The notes: generated from the letters alone by a model not told the origin. A stretch of DNA of 64,000 nucleotides from Psychroflexus halocasei (GCF_900107595.1 NZ_FNQF01000002.1:1-64000); one strand, 5' to 3'. Positions 46,346-55,374 are shown, counted from the stretch's first letter. Translations and numbers: made by a program.

Positions 46346-46368
46346 ATGTCAGAAATTTAAAATTAAAA

Positions 46369-47376
46369 ATGATGAAAACAGAAATATTAAAAATTGAAGA
46401 AGCGATTAGCTTCACAAAACAAACTTTAGAAACAGAACTCAAAAAACAACTTGAGTTAACAAGAGTATCTGCACCTATTGCAGTGATGAACGATACAGGC
46501 GTAAACGATGATTTAAGCGGCGTAGAAAGATCTGTTGTATTCCCAGTTAAATCTTTAAAAGACAAAAAAGCTGTGATTGTTAACTCACTTGCTAAATGGA
46601 AAAAAATAAGGCTTAAAGAACTCGAAGTCAGCGAAAACAAAGGAATCTTCACAGACATGCGTGCCATCAGACCAGATGAAGATTATAGCCATATCCATTC
46701 AATATATGTTGATCAATGGGACTGGGAAAAAAGAATTTCAGACGCTTCAAGAAGTTTAGAATATCTCAAAACAGAAGTCAAGAAAATCTATGCGTCGCTA
46801 AAAAACACTGAAGAAAAAATACATCTTCATTACCCAGACATATCTCCTATTTTACCTGAAGAAATCACTTTTATTCATTCAGAAGAATTGCTTCAAATGT
46901 ATCCTACATTATCACCTAAACAACGTGAATATGAAATTACAAAAAAGTTTAAAGCTGTATTTTTAATTGGAATTGGCAAAGCATTAAGCAACACAAAAAG
47001 TCATGATCACAGAGCGCCAGATTATGACGATTGGATTACAAAAAACGAAGATGGTTATTACGGTTTAAACGGTGATATTTTATTGTGGAACCCGATGACG
47101 CAAAACAGCTTTGAAATTTCATCGATGGGAATTCGCGTTGATAAATCAACTTTAATGAAACAGCTTCAAGTCACTGATCAGCTGCATAAACAAAGTTTGT
47201 TTTACCATCAATTATTGCTCAGTGATGAATTGCCAGAAAGTATTGGCGGCGGTATTGGTCAGTCGAGAATGTGTATGTTTTTGCTCAGAAAAAGACATAT
47301 CGGTGAGGTACAAGTTGGCATTTGGCCCGATAAAATGAGAGCTGAATGTGCCCAAAACGGAATTCATCTTTTATAA
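46369..47376 (+). CDS. asnA: Aspartate-ammonia ligase (asparagine synthetase A)
   Basis: A 335-residue class II synthetase-like enzyme that makes asparagine from aspartate, ammonia and ATP. Markers are LTRVSAPIAVMNDTGVNDDLSG, FTDMRAIRPDE, IHSIYVDQWDWEK, the class II motif 2-like LLWNPMTQNSFEISSMGIRVD and the motif 3-like ESIGGGIGQSRMCMFLLRK. Length fits AsnA (about 330). Two ATGs stand in tandem at 46369. In enterobacteria asnA is controlled by AsnC; here the leader holds two Asn-rich peptides and two terminators, so control is probably by transcription attenuation in response to charged tRNA-Asn. Confidence 0.96.
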   Translation: MMKTEILKIEEAISFTKQTLETELKKQLELTRVSAPIAVMNDTGVNDDLSGVERSVVFPVKSLKDKKAVIVNSLAKWKKIRLKELEVSENKGIFTDMRAIRPDEDYSHIHSIYVDQWDWEKRISDASRSLEYLKTEVKKIYASLKNTEEKIHLHYPDISPILPEEITFIHSEELLQMYPTLSPKQREYEITKKFKAVFLIGIGKALSNTKSHDHRAPDYDDWITKNEDGYYGLNGDILLWNPMTQNSFEISSMGIRVDKSTLMKQLQVTDQLHKQSLFYHQLLLSDELPESIGGGIGQSRMCMFLLRKRHIGEVQVGIWPDKMRAECAQNGIHLL

Positions 47377-47498
47377 TGAATTAATCAAAAAGTTCAATCA
47401 GTTTTTAGACATGTTCAACAAAACATAAAGTTTCAATTTCATTTTAAAAAATCAAATAATAATTGGAAATAATCCTTATTTTTGTTTAAACTCCAAAC

Positions 47499-48758
47499 AT
47501 GGATTACGATAGAATAAAAGAAAAGCTTAATATACTCGCTGATGCTGCAAAATATGATGTTTCATGTTCGAGCAGTGGCAGCAACAGAAAGAACAAAAAC
47601 GGACTCGGGAACTCTAGCGGAACTGGTATTTGTCATAGTTATACACCCGATGGTCGTTGTATTTCTTTACTTAAAATTTTATTGACTAATCATTGTATTT
47701 ATGATTGTGCTTATTGTGTCACGCGTAAAAGTAACGATATCAAACGTGCTGCTTTTAAAGTTCAGGAAGTTGTTGACTTGACGATTAATTTTTACAGAAG
47801 AAACTTTATCGAGGGTTTGTTTTTAAGCTCTGGTATTTTTAAAAGTCCAGATCACACAATGGAAAGATTAATTCGTGTCGCTAAAAAACTTAGAGAAGAA
47901 GAGAGTTTTAATGGCTACATTCATCTGAAATCAATTCCTGGTGCTAGTGATGAATTAATGTACGAGGCTGGTTTATATGCCGACAGACTCTCAGTAAATA
48001 TTGAAATTCCGACACGTGAAGGTTTAAAACTTTTAGCACCAGATAAAGACAGAAAAGACTTTTTAAAGCCAATGAAGAAAGTCCGAAATGAAATTGATAA
48101 ATATAAATCAGAAAAGAAAATCATTAAAAGCACGCCAACCTACGCACCTGCTGGACAAAGTACACAAATGATTGTTGGCGCCACTCAGGAAACGGATGCT
48201 GAAGTGATGTACACGGCAACTTATTTATACAAAAAATATAATATGAAACGTGTTTATTACTCTGGCTACATTCCTATTTCTTACGACAGCAGATTGCCAG
48301 CCATTGGAACTGAAGTTCCAATGATGCGCGAAAATAGACTTTACCAAACTGATTGGCTGTTGAGGTTTTATGGCTTTTCAATAGAAGAATTACTCAATAA
48401 AGAACATCCGAATTTAGAAAGTGACATCGATCCGAAATTGAGTTGGGCTTTAAGAAATCTACACCTCTTCCCTATTGATATTAACAAAGCTGATAAACAA
48501 CTTTTAGCTAGAGTACCAGGATTAGGGATGAAATCGGTTTATAAAATATTGAGTGGCAGACGCTACAGAAAATTGGGTTGGGAACATCTTAAAAAAATGG
48601 GTGTTGCGCTTAATAGGTCAAAATATTTCATCACTTGTAGTTCACGTTATTTTGAGACTAAAGATTATACGCCTCAACAAATCAAACAACGCATTTTGTC
48701 TGAAGGTCATAGCAAATATCAAAAAACGCTTTCAAATCAACTTAACCTTTTTGGATGA
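47499..48758 (+). CDS. Radical SAM protein linked to DNA modification/repair
   Basis: A 419-residue radical SAM enzyme. The cluster-binding motif is NHCIYDCAYC (CxxxCxxC) near residue 65, preceded by GICHSYTPDGRCISLLKILL. Near the C-terminus a helix-hairpin-helix region (LLARVPGLGMKSVYKILSGRR) suggests contact with DNA. This is the family described as putative DNA modification/repair radical SAM protein, found with a partner like the next gene; the reaction is not established. TATTTTTG at 47477-47484 is a good -7 element. The end overlaps the next gene by 4 bases (ATGA). Confidence 0.88.
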   Translation: MDYDRIKEKLNILADAAKYDVSCSSSGSNRKNKNGLGNSSGTGICHSYTPDGRCISLLKILLTNHCIYDCAYCVTRKSNDIKRAAFKVQEVVDLTINFYRRNFIEGLFLSSGIFKSPDHTMERLIRVAKKLREEESFNGYIHLKSIPGASDELMYEAGLYADRLSVNIEIPTREGLKLLAPDKDRKDFLKPMKKVRNEIDKYKSEKKIIKSTPTYAPAGQSTQMIVGATQETDAEVMYTATYLYKKYNMKRVYYSGYIPISYDSRLPAIGTEVPMMRENRLYQTDWLLRFYGFSIEELLNKEHPNLESDIDPKLSWALRNLHLFPIDINKADKQLLARVPGLGMKSVYKILSGRRYRKLGWEHLKKMGVALNRSKYFITCSSRYFETKDYTPQQIKQRILSEGHSKYQKTLSNQLNLFG

Positions 48759-49528
48759 TGCAGAACACATTTATCTATGATGGAAGTTTTAATGGCTTGC
48801 TCACTGCAATATTTGAGATATATGAACTAAAAATTAAAAATGTAAGGATCGTTGCTAAACATTATTATGAAGCTTCTTTTTTTGAAGAATATCACGAAGT
48901 GATCACGAATGAAGAAAAAGCAAACCGCGTTTGGAAAGCAGTTATAAAATACGGTAAACCCATTGATGCTCATTTAATTTATAGGTGTTTTTTAAGCGAA
49001 ATTAATGGAATTGAGCAAAACCTATTTAATTACATCAAAATATTGATATCTAAAAAACAAAGTATTGCAAAAGATTATGGCCAAGCTGATGTTTTTCATT
49101 TAGCTGAAGTCAATAAAAAAATTGGTCGAGAAAAACATCGCATGGATGCTTTTGTGAGATTTAGAAAGACTAAAGACAATATTTATTTTGCAAGCATTTC
49201 ACCAGATTTTAATGTCTTGCCTTTGCTCGAAAAACATTTTCAGAAAAGATATGCTGATCAATTGTGGTGTATTTATGATATCTGCAGAAATTACGGACTA
49301 TATTATGATTTGAATTCAGTTAAAATTGTACATTTTGATTTACCTGAAAATATTTTAAATACTTCTGATGAAATTTTTCAAAAAGAAGAAATTCAATATC
49401 AGAAACTCTGGAAGAATTATTTTGAAAGCACAAATATTAAAGCTCGCGCAAATCAGAAACTTCACGAGCAGCATGTACCGCGCAGGTATTGGAAATACTT
49501 AAGTGAAAAGAACTTATTAAACTGGTAA
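48755..49528 (+). CDS. TIGR03915-type DNA metabolism protein, partner of the radical SAM enzyme
   Basis: A 257-residue protein with no standard catalytic motif. It matches the family that always accompanies the preceding radical SAM protein: the N-terminus FIYDGSFNGLLTAIFEIY, a central EVNKKIGREKHRMDAFVRFRKTKDNIYFASISPDFNVLPLLEKHF and a C-terminal KLHEQHVPRRYWKYL. In some bacteria the homologous region is joined to a uracil-DNA glycosylase domain, absent here; a separate SMUG2-like gene exists at 9213. It is translationally coupled to the upstream gene and ends at a strong terminator. Confidence 0.85.
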   Translation: MMQNTFIYDGSFNGLLTAIFEIYELKIKNVRIVAKHYYEASFFEEYHEVITNEEKANRVWKAVIKYGKPIDAHLIYRCFLSEINGIEQNLFNYIKILISKKQSIAKDYGQADVFHLAEVNKKIGREKHRMDAFVRFRKTKDNIYFASISPDFNVLPLLEKHFQKRYADQLWCIYDICRNYGLYYDLNSVKIVHFDLPENILNTSDEIFQKEEIQYQKLWKNYFESTNIKARANQKLHEQHVPRRYWKYLSEKNLLNW

Positions 49529-49541
49529 TACTATTCATAAA

Positions 49542-49576
49542 AAAACCTCTTTCTTCAAACGAAAAAAGAGGTTTTA
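49542..49576. terminator. Bidirectional terminator
   Basis: AAAACCTCTTT pairs with AAAGAGGTTTT around a 12-base loop between the convergent DNA-metabolism gene and the peptidase gene. Confidence 0.85.
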
Positions 49577-49597
49577 AAATATTAAAAATTAATCTTC

Positions 49598-51652
49598 TTA
49601 ATTGACTTCAGGAAGATTATTATATTTCTTAGAATATTCCATCATCTGATCAGCAAAATGATTTGGCTGAGTGACTTTAATTGTTTTGATTTCACCATTA
49701 TCATCAATTTCAGGAACTAAAACAGGATTCACAAAACCACTATAAGCAGCTGATTTGAATGCTTCATTTCTTTTCAAGACTTCTTTATGAATGTCTTGGT
49801 CAACTTTAACACCATAAGTTTCAACTAAGTTCTTTGCAGCTTCGTAATCACCTTCAGATTTGATGCGTTGAGTTTCTCGCAATAATTCACCAAAAAGTTC
49901 ACGTAATTGAGCGTAATCTTTGATATCAAAATATGTTTTACCGTCTTTGGTTTCTTTGACGATCACATTATCTTCTTTACCTTTTTCATAAACCCAAGCA
50001 CTTACCCATTGACGATTACGCATGTGAGACTCTTCGATATCTTTACCTTCTTCAATTCGGATTAATTGCGTCATTAAACCATTTCTGATATAATCATTAT
50101 AAGCTGCTTTTCCTAGAGCTTCAGCGTTATCAGTTAAACCTAATTCTTCTAATTTAGGATCCATTAAATAATAAAGACCCACTAAATCAGCGCGACCTTC
50201 TTCAAGTGTTGAAGCATAACTCTTTAAAGTTTCCTTAGTCTCGCCAACACCATTATTGATCACACCTGAAGCGTGGCCAACAACTTCATGTAATGCAGTG
50301 TGTAATTTATCAGCTTGCTCGCCATATTTCTTAGAAAGCTTGATTTCTTCTTCATCATGAGCAAACTCCTCTAATTTTTCAGAACCACCAGCATGACTGT
50401 AAGCGTAAATGATATTTCCTAAAGAAACTGATTTACTTCCGTGTGCTTCTCTAATCCAGTTAGAGTTTGGCAAATTCACACCAATTGGTGTACTCGGAGA
50501 TGCGTCACCAGCTTCACCTGCAACATTTACAGTTTTGTATGTTACACCAACAACATTTTTCTTTTTATGCTCATCCATTATCGGAGACTCATCTTCAAAC
50601 CATTGCACGTTATCTTCGAAAACCTTCATTTTCTTAGACATATCAAAATCTTTGATTTGTACAATCGTTTCATAAGAACCTTTGTAACCTTTTGGATCGT
50701 TATAAACTTCTATAAAACTATTGATGTAATCGATATCACCTTCGGTTGCTTCAACCCATGCGACGCTGTAATCATCCCATTTCTGAAGATCACCAGTTTG
50801 GTAATATTCAATTAATAAACCTAAAGCATCAGCTTGAGCTTTATTTTCAGCAACATCTTTTGCTTTTTCTAACCATTTGATGATTTCATCAATAGCGCTT
50901 CCATAAAGTCCGCCACTCTTCCAAACCTTCTCGACAATTTGTCCGTTTTCTTTAACCAATTTAGAATTTAAACCAAAAGAAAGAGGTTTATCAGGATTTG
51001 GAGATTTTTTATTTGCATAAAAAGCATCAACATCTTCAGCTGTGATGTCATCACCGTAAAAGTTAACAGCAGAACCTTTGACTAAACCTTTTGATTCATC
51101 AAGATTTACTTTCTTGTTGTCTTTATCATTAAAAATAACTTCAAAAGCTTCACCTTTTAATTCAGTATTTGTCGCGCTTAATAATTCTTTTAAATAAGCT
51201 TGATTAAATTCAGGTTTAAGCTTGTCGTTTGAATAATGGTGGTGAATTCCGTTAGAAAACCAAACTCTTTTTAGGTAAGTTTCAAAATTCTTCCAGTCAT
51301 CAGCGTTTTTATCACCATCATAATTTGCATGGATATTTTCTAAGGCTTTTCTGATTTTCAGGTTGTGTTTATAGTTCTGATCCCAAATAATATCACGACC
51401 AGATAAACCTGCTTGAGTCAAGTAATAAACTAATTTTTGCTTTTTTAAAGAAAGCTCATCCCATCCTGGAATTTGATAACGCAATATTTTGATGTCAGCA
51501 AACTCATCAACAGTGTAATGAAATTCAGCATCACTCAATTTGTCAGTTTGCTCAGTTTTTTGAGCATTTTCTGTTTTTTCTTTCCCATTTTCATCACAAG
51601 ACACAAAAGTCATGAGGCCCAATAAGGCAATAGGAATGTATTTCAATTTCAT
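49598..51652 (-). CDS. Dipeptidyl peptidase III-like zinc peptidase (M49), lipoprotein
   Basis: A 684-residue peptidase anchored as a lipoprotein (Cys19 in TFVSCDENG). The zinc-binding HExxxH of M49 is present as ALHEVVGHASG, followed by an EEGRADLVGLYYL motif with the third ligand, both as in Bacteroidetes DPP III. The N-terminal half is the helical upper lobe (IPGWDELSLKKQKLVYYL). It should release dipeptides from oligopeptide N-termini, probably in the periplasm or on the outer membrane. It is monocistronic with a bidirectional terminator behind it. Confidence 0.9.
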   Translation of the reverse strand: MKLKYIPIALLGLMTFVSCDENGKEKTENAQKTEQTDKLSDAEFHYTVDEFADIKILRYQIPGWDELSLKKQKLVYYLTQAGLSGRDIIWDQNYKHNLKIRKALENIHANYDGDKNADDWKNFETYLKRVWFSNGIHHHYSNDKLKPEFNQAYLKELLSATNTELKGEAFEVIFNDKDNKKVNLDESKGLVKGSAVNFYGDDITAEDVDAFYANKKSPNPDKPLSFGLNSKLVKENGQIVEKVWKSGGLYGSAIDEIIKWLEKAKDVAENKAQADALGLLIEYYQTGDLQKWDDYSVAWVEATEGDIDYINSFIEVYNDPKGYKGSYETIVQIKDFDMSKKMKVFEDNVQWFEDESPIMDEHKKKNVVGVTYKTVNVAGEAGDASPSTPIGVNLPNSNWIREAHGSKSVSLGNIIYAYSHAGGSEKLEEFAHDEEEIKLSKKYGEQADKLHTALHEVVGHASGVINNGVGETKETLKSYASTLEEGRADLVGLYYLMDPKLEELGLTDNAEALGKAAYNDYIRNGLMTQLIRIEEGKDIEESHMRNRQWVSAWVYEKGKEDNVIVKETKDGKTYFDIKDYAQLRELFGELLRETQRIKSEGDYEAAKNLVETYGVKVDQDIHKEVLKRNEAFKSAAYSGFVNPVLVPEIDDNGEIKTIKVTQPNHFADQMMEYSKKYNNLPEVN

Positions 51653-51776
51653 AAATAAAAATTATAGGATTTCCAGCAAATATAAACATTCACATTTTAA
51701 AATTGGGCGTGCCTCACAAGAGTTGAATAAGCTTTTTATCAAAGTCTAATTTTTAAGCGAAATTATTCATGTTAAT

Positions 51777-52397
51777 TCAACTGTCAGATTGAAGTTGAAT
51801 TGCCAGTTTATACAACTCTCCTTCATCAATTGTCTTATTTAAATTCCGATCAATAAAGATAACAATGTAAAATTTTTCCACATCAGTTTCTGAAAGCTGC
51901 TCTTCTTTTCCGTCATTAGAAAGGGCATTAATCACAAATTCAAGTTGGAGCTGCTCACCCTGCGTTTGGATTAAATCTAAACGTCGCTTGTCAGCATCTT
52001 CATAAAATAAATAATGGTGCCCAAAACGATCTAAAAATAAAGCATCATACTGTCCACTTGCATGTGGCGCCATGCCAGATCCTGGTTCAAAAAAAGGCAC
52101 TTCTGCCGTTGTCTGTCCAATCTTCACCTTTTCTAATGCTTTGACATCTAAAAAACTTGCCAATTGAATCGCATAAAATTCTTGCGTTTCAGTCTTGTAC
52201 ATTTTATTATAAAATTGAAATGAAAATTCATCTGGTGCAATTGTTATGACATCTTCTACCATAATTTTTTCTCCGTATTGATGTAGACTGATTTTATCAA
52301 ATTGATTAGATGAAACAGACTTGTTTGACTCTAAAACATGACAAGATTGTGTCAGCATAAAAACAAAAGATAATAAAAAGAAAGATCTGATTTTCAT
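51777..52397 (-). CDS. Hypothetical lipoprotein
   Basis: A 206-residue lipoprotein with Cys19 in LTQSCHV. The mature region is a mix of strands and acidic loops; near the end FIDRNLNKTIDEGEL resembles a single EF-hand-like Asp-rich turn. I do not recognise a family and see no catalytic triad or metal motif. It is not closely linked to another gene on its strand (124 bases before the peptidase gene). Confidence 0.65.
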   Translation of the reverse strand: MKIRSFFLLSFVFMLTQSCHVLESNKSVSSNQFDKISLHQYGEKIMVEDVITIAPDEFSFQFYNKMYKTETQEFYAIQLASFLDVKALEKVKIGQTTAEVPFFEPGSGMAPHASGQYDALFLDRFGHHYLFYEDADKRRLDLIQTQGEQLQLEFVINALSNDGKEEQLSETDVEKFYIVIFIDRNLNKTIDEGELYKLAIQLQSDS

Positions 52398-52845
52398 TTA
52401 TTGAGGGTTTACAAGGTTTGTAGAATGATAAAAATACAACAACATTTGATAAAATAACTAAGGTTTTATCAATTGATACTCTCGCCAAAAGATATTCATA
52501 AAGTGAGATACACCTTCTCTCAACCTTATAATCTTCTCTTTATCTTACTCTACATTTTATCACAGGTTCTTAAACTTTTATTCTAATTGCGGTGACAAAT
52601 TCAGATACCTTGTGTTATGAAAATCATTTTTTAATACGATGTAATGCTGAAAAAGGATTCATCAGACTTAATCAATTTTAATATCTTATTAATAGAAAAC
52701 AACTTGATTTCAAAATTATACACCATTATAAAGACATTCATTAACAGTTAGATAGCGAAAAAGTTAACAAAATCAAGTTAAATTGCCGTGCAGACTTAAA
52801 ATGATGCTGTTAATTTGCAGTACAAATCAATTAAAAAACAAAATT
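52398..52845. other. Intergenic region without a supported gene
   Basis: A 448-base AT-rich gap between divergent lipoprotein genes. I find no protein-like frame. TTAATTTG at 52810-52817 is one base off the -7 consensus and may be the promoter of the lipocalin-like gene. Nothing else can be assigned. Confidence 0.55.
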
Positions 52846-53322
52846 ATGAAGAATTTTATTGCATCCATTTGCATCAGTTTGCTTTTTATTTCTTGTAGTA
52901 CATCAAAAATAGAACGCCAATCAATGCGCACATTAAAAGGAGATTGGACTATAACTGATATTAGCTATCCAGGAAGTTCTGGTTTTGTCGATGTCAATTT
53001 ATTCAATGATGCCTCTGTCAATTGCTTTAAAAATTCATCTTGGAATTTTGTCAGTAATAACAACACTGGCCACTACACTTTAAGTGGTTCTGACTGCCCA
53101 TCTGGACAACAAAAATTTGCTTGGAATATTGAAACTCTGCAAAACAACACCTATGCTTTTACATTAAAACCAGTTGATAAGGGTGATAATTCACGTAAAA
53201 TCAAACAAGGATTCGGCATGGAAATCACACAACTCAATGATTATAATATGACGACGCGCCAAACTGTACAATACAATGGTGCCCCTTTTATCGTCCAAAT
53301 GGAATTTTCTAAAAACCGATAA
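52846..53322 (+). CDS. Lipocalin-like lipoprotein
   Basis: A 158-residue lipoprotein (Cys17 in LFISCSTS). The N-terminal strand motif MRTLKGDWTITDISYP with GxW, and the strand-rich remainder, fit the lipocalin-like proteins that accompany OmpA genes in flavobacteria. I take the ATG at 52846, which starts the signal peptide; the longer frame from 52783 adds 21 residues without a signal. The OmpA-like gene begins 12 bases downstream, so both probably act in the outer membrane as an operon. Confidence 0.82.
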   Translation: MKNFIASICISLLFISCSTSKIERQSMRTLKGDWTITDISYPGSSGFVDVNLFNDASVNCFKNSSWNFVSNNNTGHYTLSGSDCPSGQQKFAWNIETLQNNTYAFTLKPVDKGDNSRKIKQGFGMEITQLNDYNMTTRQTVQYNGAPFIVQMEFSKNR

Positions 53323-53334
53323 ATCTAACATAAC

Positions 53335-54030
53335 ATGAAATTAACAAAAATGAAAATCATCACCTTTGTGATGACTGGAAGCCTACTATTCTCAAGCTGT
53401 GAAGCGATAAAAAACACAAATAAAACACAGCGTGGTGCCGCTGGAGGTGCTGCTGGTGGCGCAGTCATTGGTGGCGTTATTGGCAACAATGTTGGCGATG
53501 GCAACAATACTGCAATCGGTGCTATTATTGGCGGCGTTATTGGTGGTGCTGCTGGAGGCTACATTGGAAACCGTATGGACAAACAAGCACGAGAAATAGA
53601 AAATCAAGTTCCAGGAGCTGAAGTGAATCGTGTTGGGGAAGGAATCAACATTACTTTTGATGAAAATAGTGGTGTTTATTTTGCAATAAACAAACACGAC
53701 CTCAATAGTGCTTCTCAAGAATCTTTAGGTAAGTTATTAAAGATTTTTAAAGAATACGATAACACAAATATTCTGATTGAAGGCCATACAGATAATACAG
53801 GTCGCGCTGAATACAATATGCAACTTTCTGAAAAAAGAGCAAATTCTGTCGCTAGTTATTTTACACAAAACGGGATTAGTTCTAGCCGATACTCAATAAA
53901 ATGGTATGGTGAAGAACAACCAAAGTATGATAATGAGACTGTGCAAGGACGCTCACAAAATAGACGTGTTGAAATTGCCATCATCGCCAATGAAGATTTA
54001 AAAGAAGAAGCGAAGAAAAATACAAATTAA
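53335..54030 (+). CDS. OmpA-family lipoprotein with glycine-zipper
   Basis: A 231-residue protein. Cys22 (LLFSSCEA) marks a lipoprotein. A glycine-zipper segment (about 33-80, repeated GGAVIGGVIG-like units) could insert in the membrane, followed by an OmpA-like peptidoglycan-binding domain (about 105-222) with ILIEGHTDNTGRAEYN, LSEKRANSVASYF and GRSQNRRVEI. The first strand is FAINKHDLNSAS. It likely tethers the outer membrane to peptidoglycan. It is cotranscribed with the lipocalin-like gene. Confidence 0.92.
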   Translation: MKLTKMKIITFVMTGSLLFSSCEAIKNTNKTQRGAAGGAAGGAVIGGVIGNNVGDGNNTAIGAIIGGVIGGAAGGYIGNRMDKQAREIENQVPGAEVNRVGEGINITFDENSGVYFAINKHDLNSASQESLGKLLKIFKEYDNTNILIEGHTDNTGRAEYNMQLSEKRANSVASYFTQNGISSSRYSIKWYGEEQPKYDNETVQGRSQNRRVEIAIIANEDLKEEAKKNTN

Positions 54031-54088
54031 TCTTCTGCAAATATGCTTTTAAGCCTTCCCGTTTTTGGAAGGTGTGAAGTCAAAATTC

Positions 54089-54124
54089 AAAACCGCAAGT
54101 TCATGATGAACTTGCGGTTTTTTT
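54089..54124 (+). terminator. Rho-independent terminator
   Basis: AAAACCGCAAGTTCA and its complement form a long GC-containing stem with a tiny loop, then a T run, about 60 bases after the OmpA-like gene. Confidence 0.88.
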
Positions 54125-54241
54125 ATTAAAAACTAATTGCTCTCAAAATGATGCAACATCTATAAATGAGTTGATAAAGATTTGATTCGGCTGAATTCCT
54201 AATGTGGGTTCTGCTAAAATTGTTATTATTTGTATAAAATA

Positions 54242-54261
54242 TATTTAGCTTAGCCTAAATA
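54242..54261. promoter_or_regulatory. Candidate DtxR/MntR-family operator upstream of sod
   Basis: TATTTAG-N6-CTAAATA is a perfect 7+6+7 palindrome. Its core TTAGCTTAGCCTAA is close to the classical DtxR box (TTAGGTTAGCCTAACCTAA). It lies about 25 bases upstream of the sod -7 element. A related palindrome precedes the DtxR-family repressor gene at 62073. Confidence 0.6.
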
Positions 54262-54285
54262 ATTTTTAAAGGTGTATTAATTTTA

Positions 54286-54293
54286 TATATTTG
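54286..54293 (+). promoter_or_regulatory. sod promoter -7 element
   Basis: TATATTTG matches TAnnTTTG, 32 bases before the sod ATG. The expected -33 region directly abuts the palindrome at 54242-54261; no TTG is seen there. Confidence 0.55.
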
Positions 54294-54325
54294 AAAAATG
54301 AAATTTAATTTTAAATACAATTAAA

Positions 54326-54931
54326 ATGTTAGACATCAAGAAAGAGTTACCTGAACTTCCTTATGATAAAAAGGCATTAGCACCTTTGATTACAGAGGAA
54401 ACATTTGATTATCACTACGGCAAACACCACGCAGCATACGTGAAAAATCTCAACGGATTGATCAAAGATTCACCACGTGAGGAAAAGTCGGTTAAAGAGT
54501 TAATTTTAGAAGGGCATCAAAAAAAGGAAGCTGGTTTATTTAATAATGCAGCACAACACTGGAACCACAGTTTCTTTTGGCATTGTCTTTCACCAAATGG
54601 CGGTGGCGGTCCAGAAGGTCAAGTTAAAGAATTAATCGAACGTGATTTTCAAAGTGTTGCGCAATTTAAAGAGGAATTTTCAACATTGGCAACCAAGCTT
54701 TTTGGTGCCGGATGGGCATGGCTAGCACAAGATGAATCTGGAAAGTTAGAAATATTACCGATGAGCAATGCGCACACACCTATCACTGAAGGCAAGAAGC
54801 CAATTCTAACTTTGGATGTGTGGGAACATGCCTATTATATTGATTACCGCAACGCACGCCCAAAATTTGTTGAGAGTTTCTGGGAAATCGTCAACTGGGA
54901 TTTTGCTAACGAAAACCTAAAAACATTATGA
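54326..54931 (+). CDS. Iron/manganese superoxide dismutase
   Basis: A 201-residue enzyme that converts superoxide to oxygen and peroxide. Metal ligands are His30, His81, Asp164 and His168 (DVWEHAYY). Gln77 in NNAAQHWNH is at the position of the water-binding glutamine of iron-type enzymes, and Thr162 two residues before the Asp is the residue that favours iron in Bacteroidetes relatives. NAHTP (148-152) replaces the usual NAGTP, with His at a normally small position. It overlaps the next gene by 4 bases. The DtxR-like palindrome upstream suggests metal-dependent control. Confidence 0.93.
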   Translation: MLDIKKELPELPYDKKALAPLITEETFDYHYGKHHAAYVKNLNGLIKDSPREEKSVKELILEGHQKKEAGLFNNAAQHWNHSFFWHCLSPNGGGGPEGQVKELIERDFQSVAQFKEEFSTLATKLFGAGWAWLAQDESGKLEILPMSNAHTPITEGKKPILTLDVWEHAYYIDYRNARPKFVESFWEIVNWDFANENLKTL

Positions 54932-55374
54932 GTAATACCTGCTTACAACATATAGAAGAAGCTTGGAAACTGAAGACAAATGCTTCCAACAAGCTCTTTT
55001 CTGCTGGCAAGTACAAGGCGTCTCTTCTGGGATACGAAGAGGCGCTTTGCCGTGCAGAAGTTTTAAATCAGCATTTGAAAAAGGCAATGATAATTGGCAT
55101 TCCTTTTATTCAAATATTTGCAATTTCATGTAATAATATTGCTTTCACTTATGAGAAAATGGGCTTGTCACAAAAAGGAGAAAAAATGCTTCAGCGTGTC
55201 GTTTACTTTTTAGTATTCCAACATGAAAAAACCGAGCACAATTCAAGAGAAATTCAAAGTGAACTCAAAAGAGCAATGCTGAATTACAATGAATTTGCCA
55301 ACAGAAACACTTTGGATGTGGACAATGTTAAGCTTGTTTTTAAAGATATTCAAAAGCAATTAAAAATAGCATAA
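54928..55374 (+). CDS. Hypothetical TPR-like helical protein coupled to sod
   Basis: A 148-residue all-helical cytoplasmic protein with TPR-like helices (KLFSAGKYKASLLGYEEALCRAEVL, then ISCNNIAFTYEKMGLSQKGEKMLQRVV). It resembles DUF2753-type TPR proteins, but I am not certain of the family. The ATG overlaps the sod stop (ATGA), so it is translated together with superoxide dismutase; a role in maturation or stress response is only inferred. Confidence 0.7.
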   Translation: MSNTCLQHIEEAWKLKTNASNKLFSAGKYKASLLGYEEALCRAEVLNQHLKKAMIIGIPFIQIFAISCNNIAFTYEKMGLSQKGEKMLQRVVYFLVFQHEKTEHNSREIQSELKRAMLNYNEFANRNTLDVDNVKLVFKDIQKQLKIA

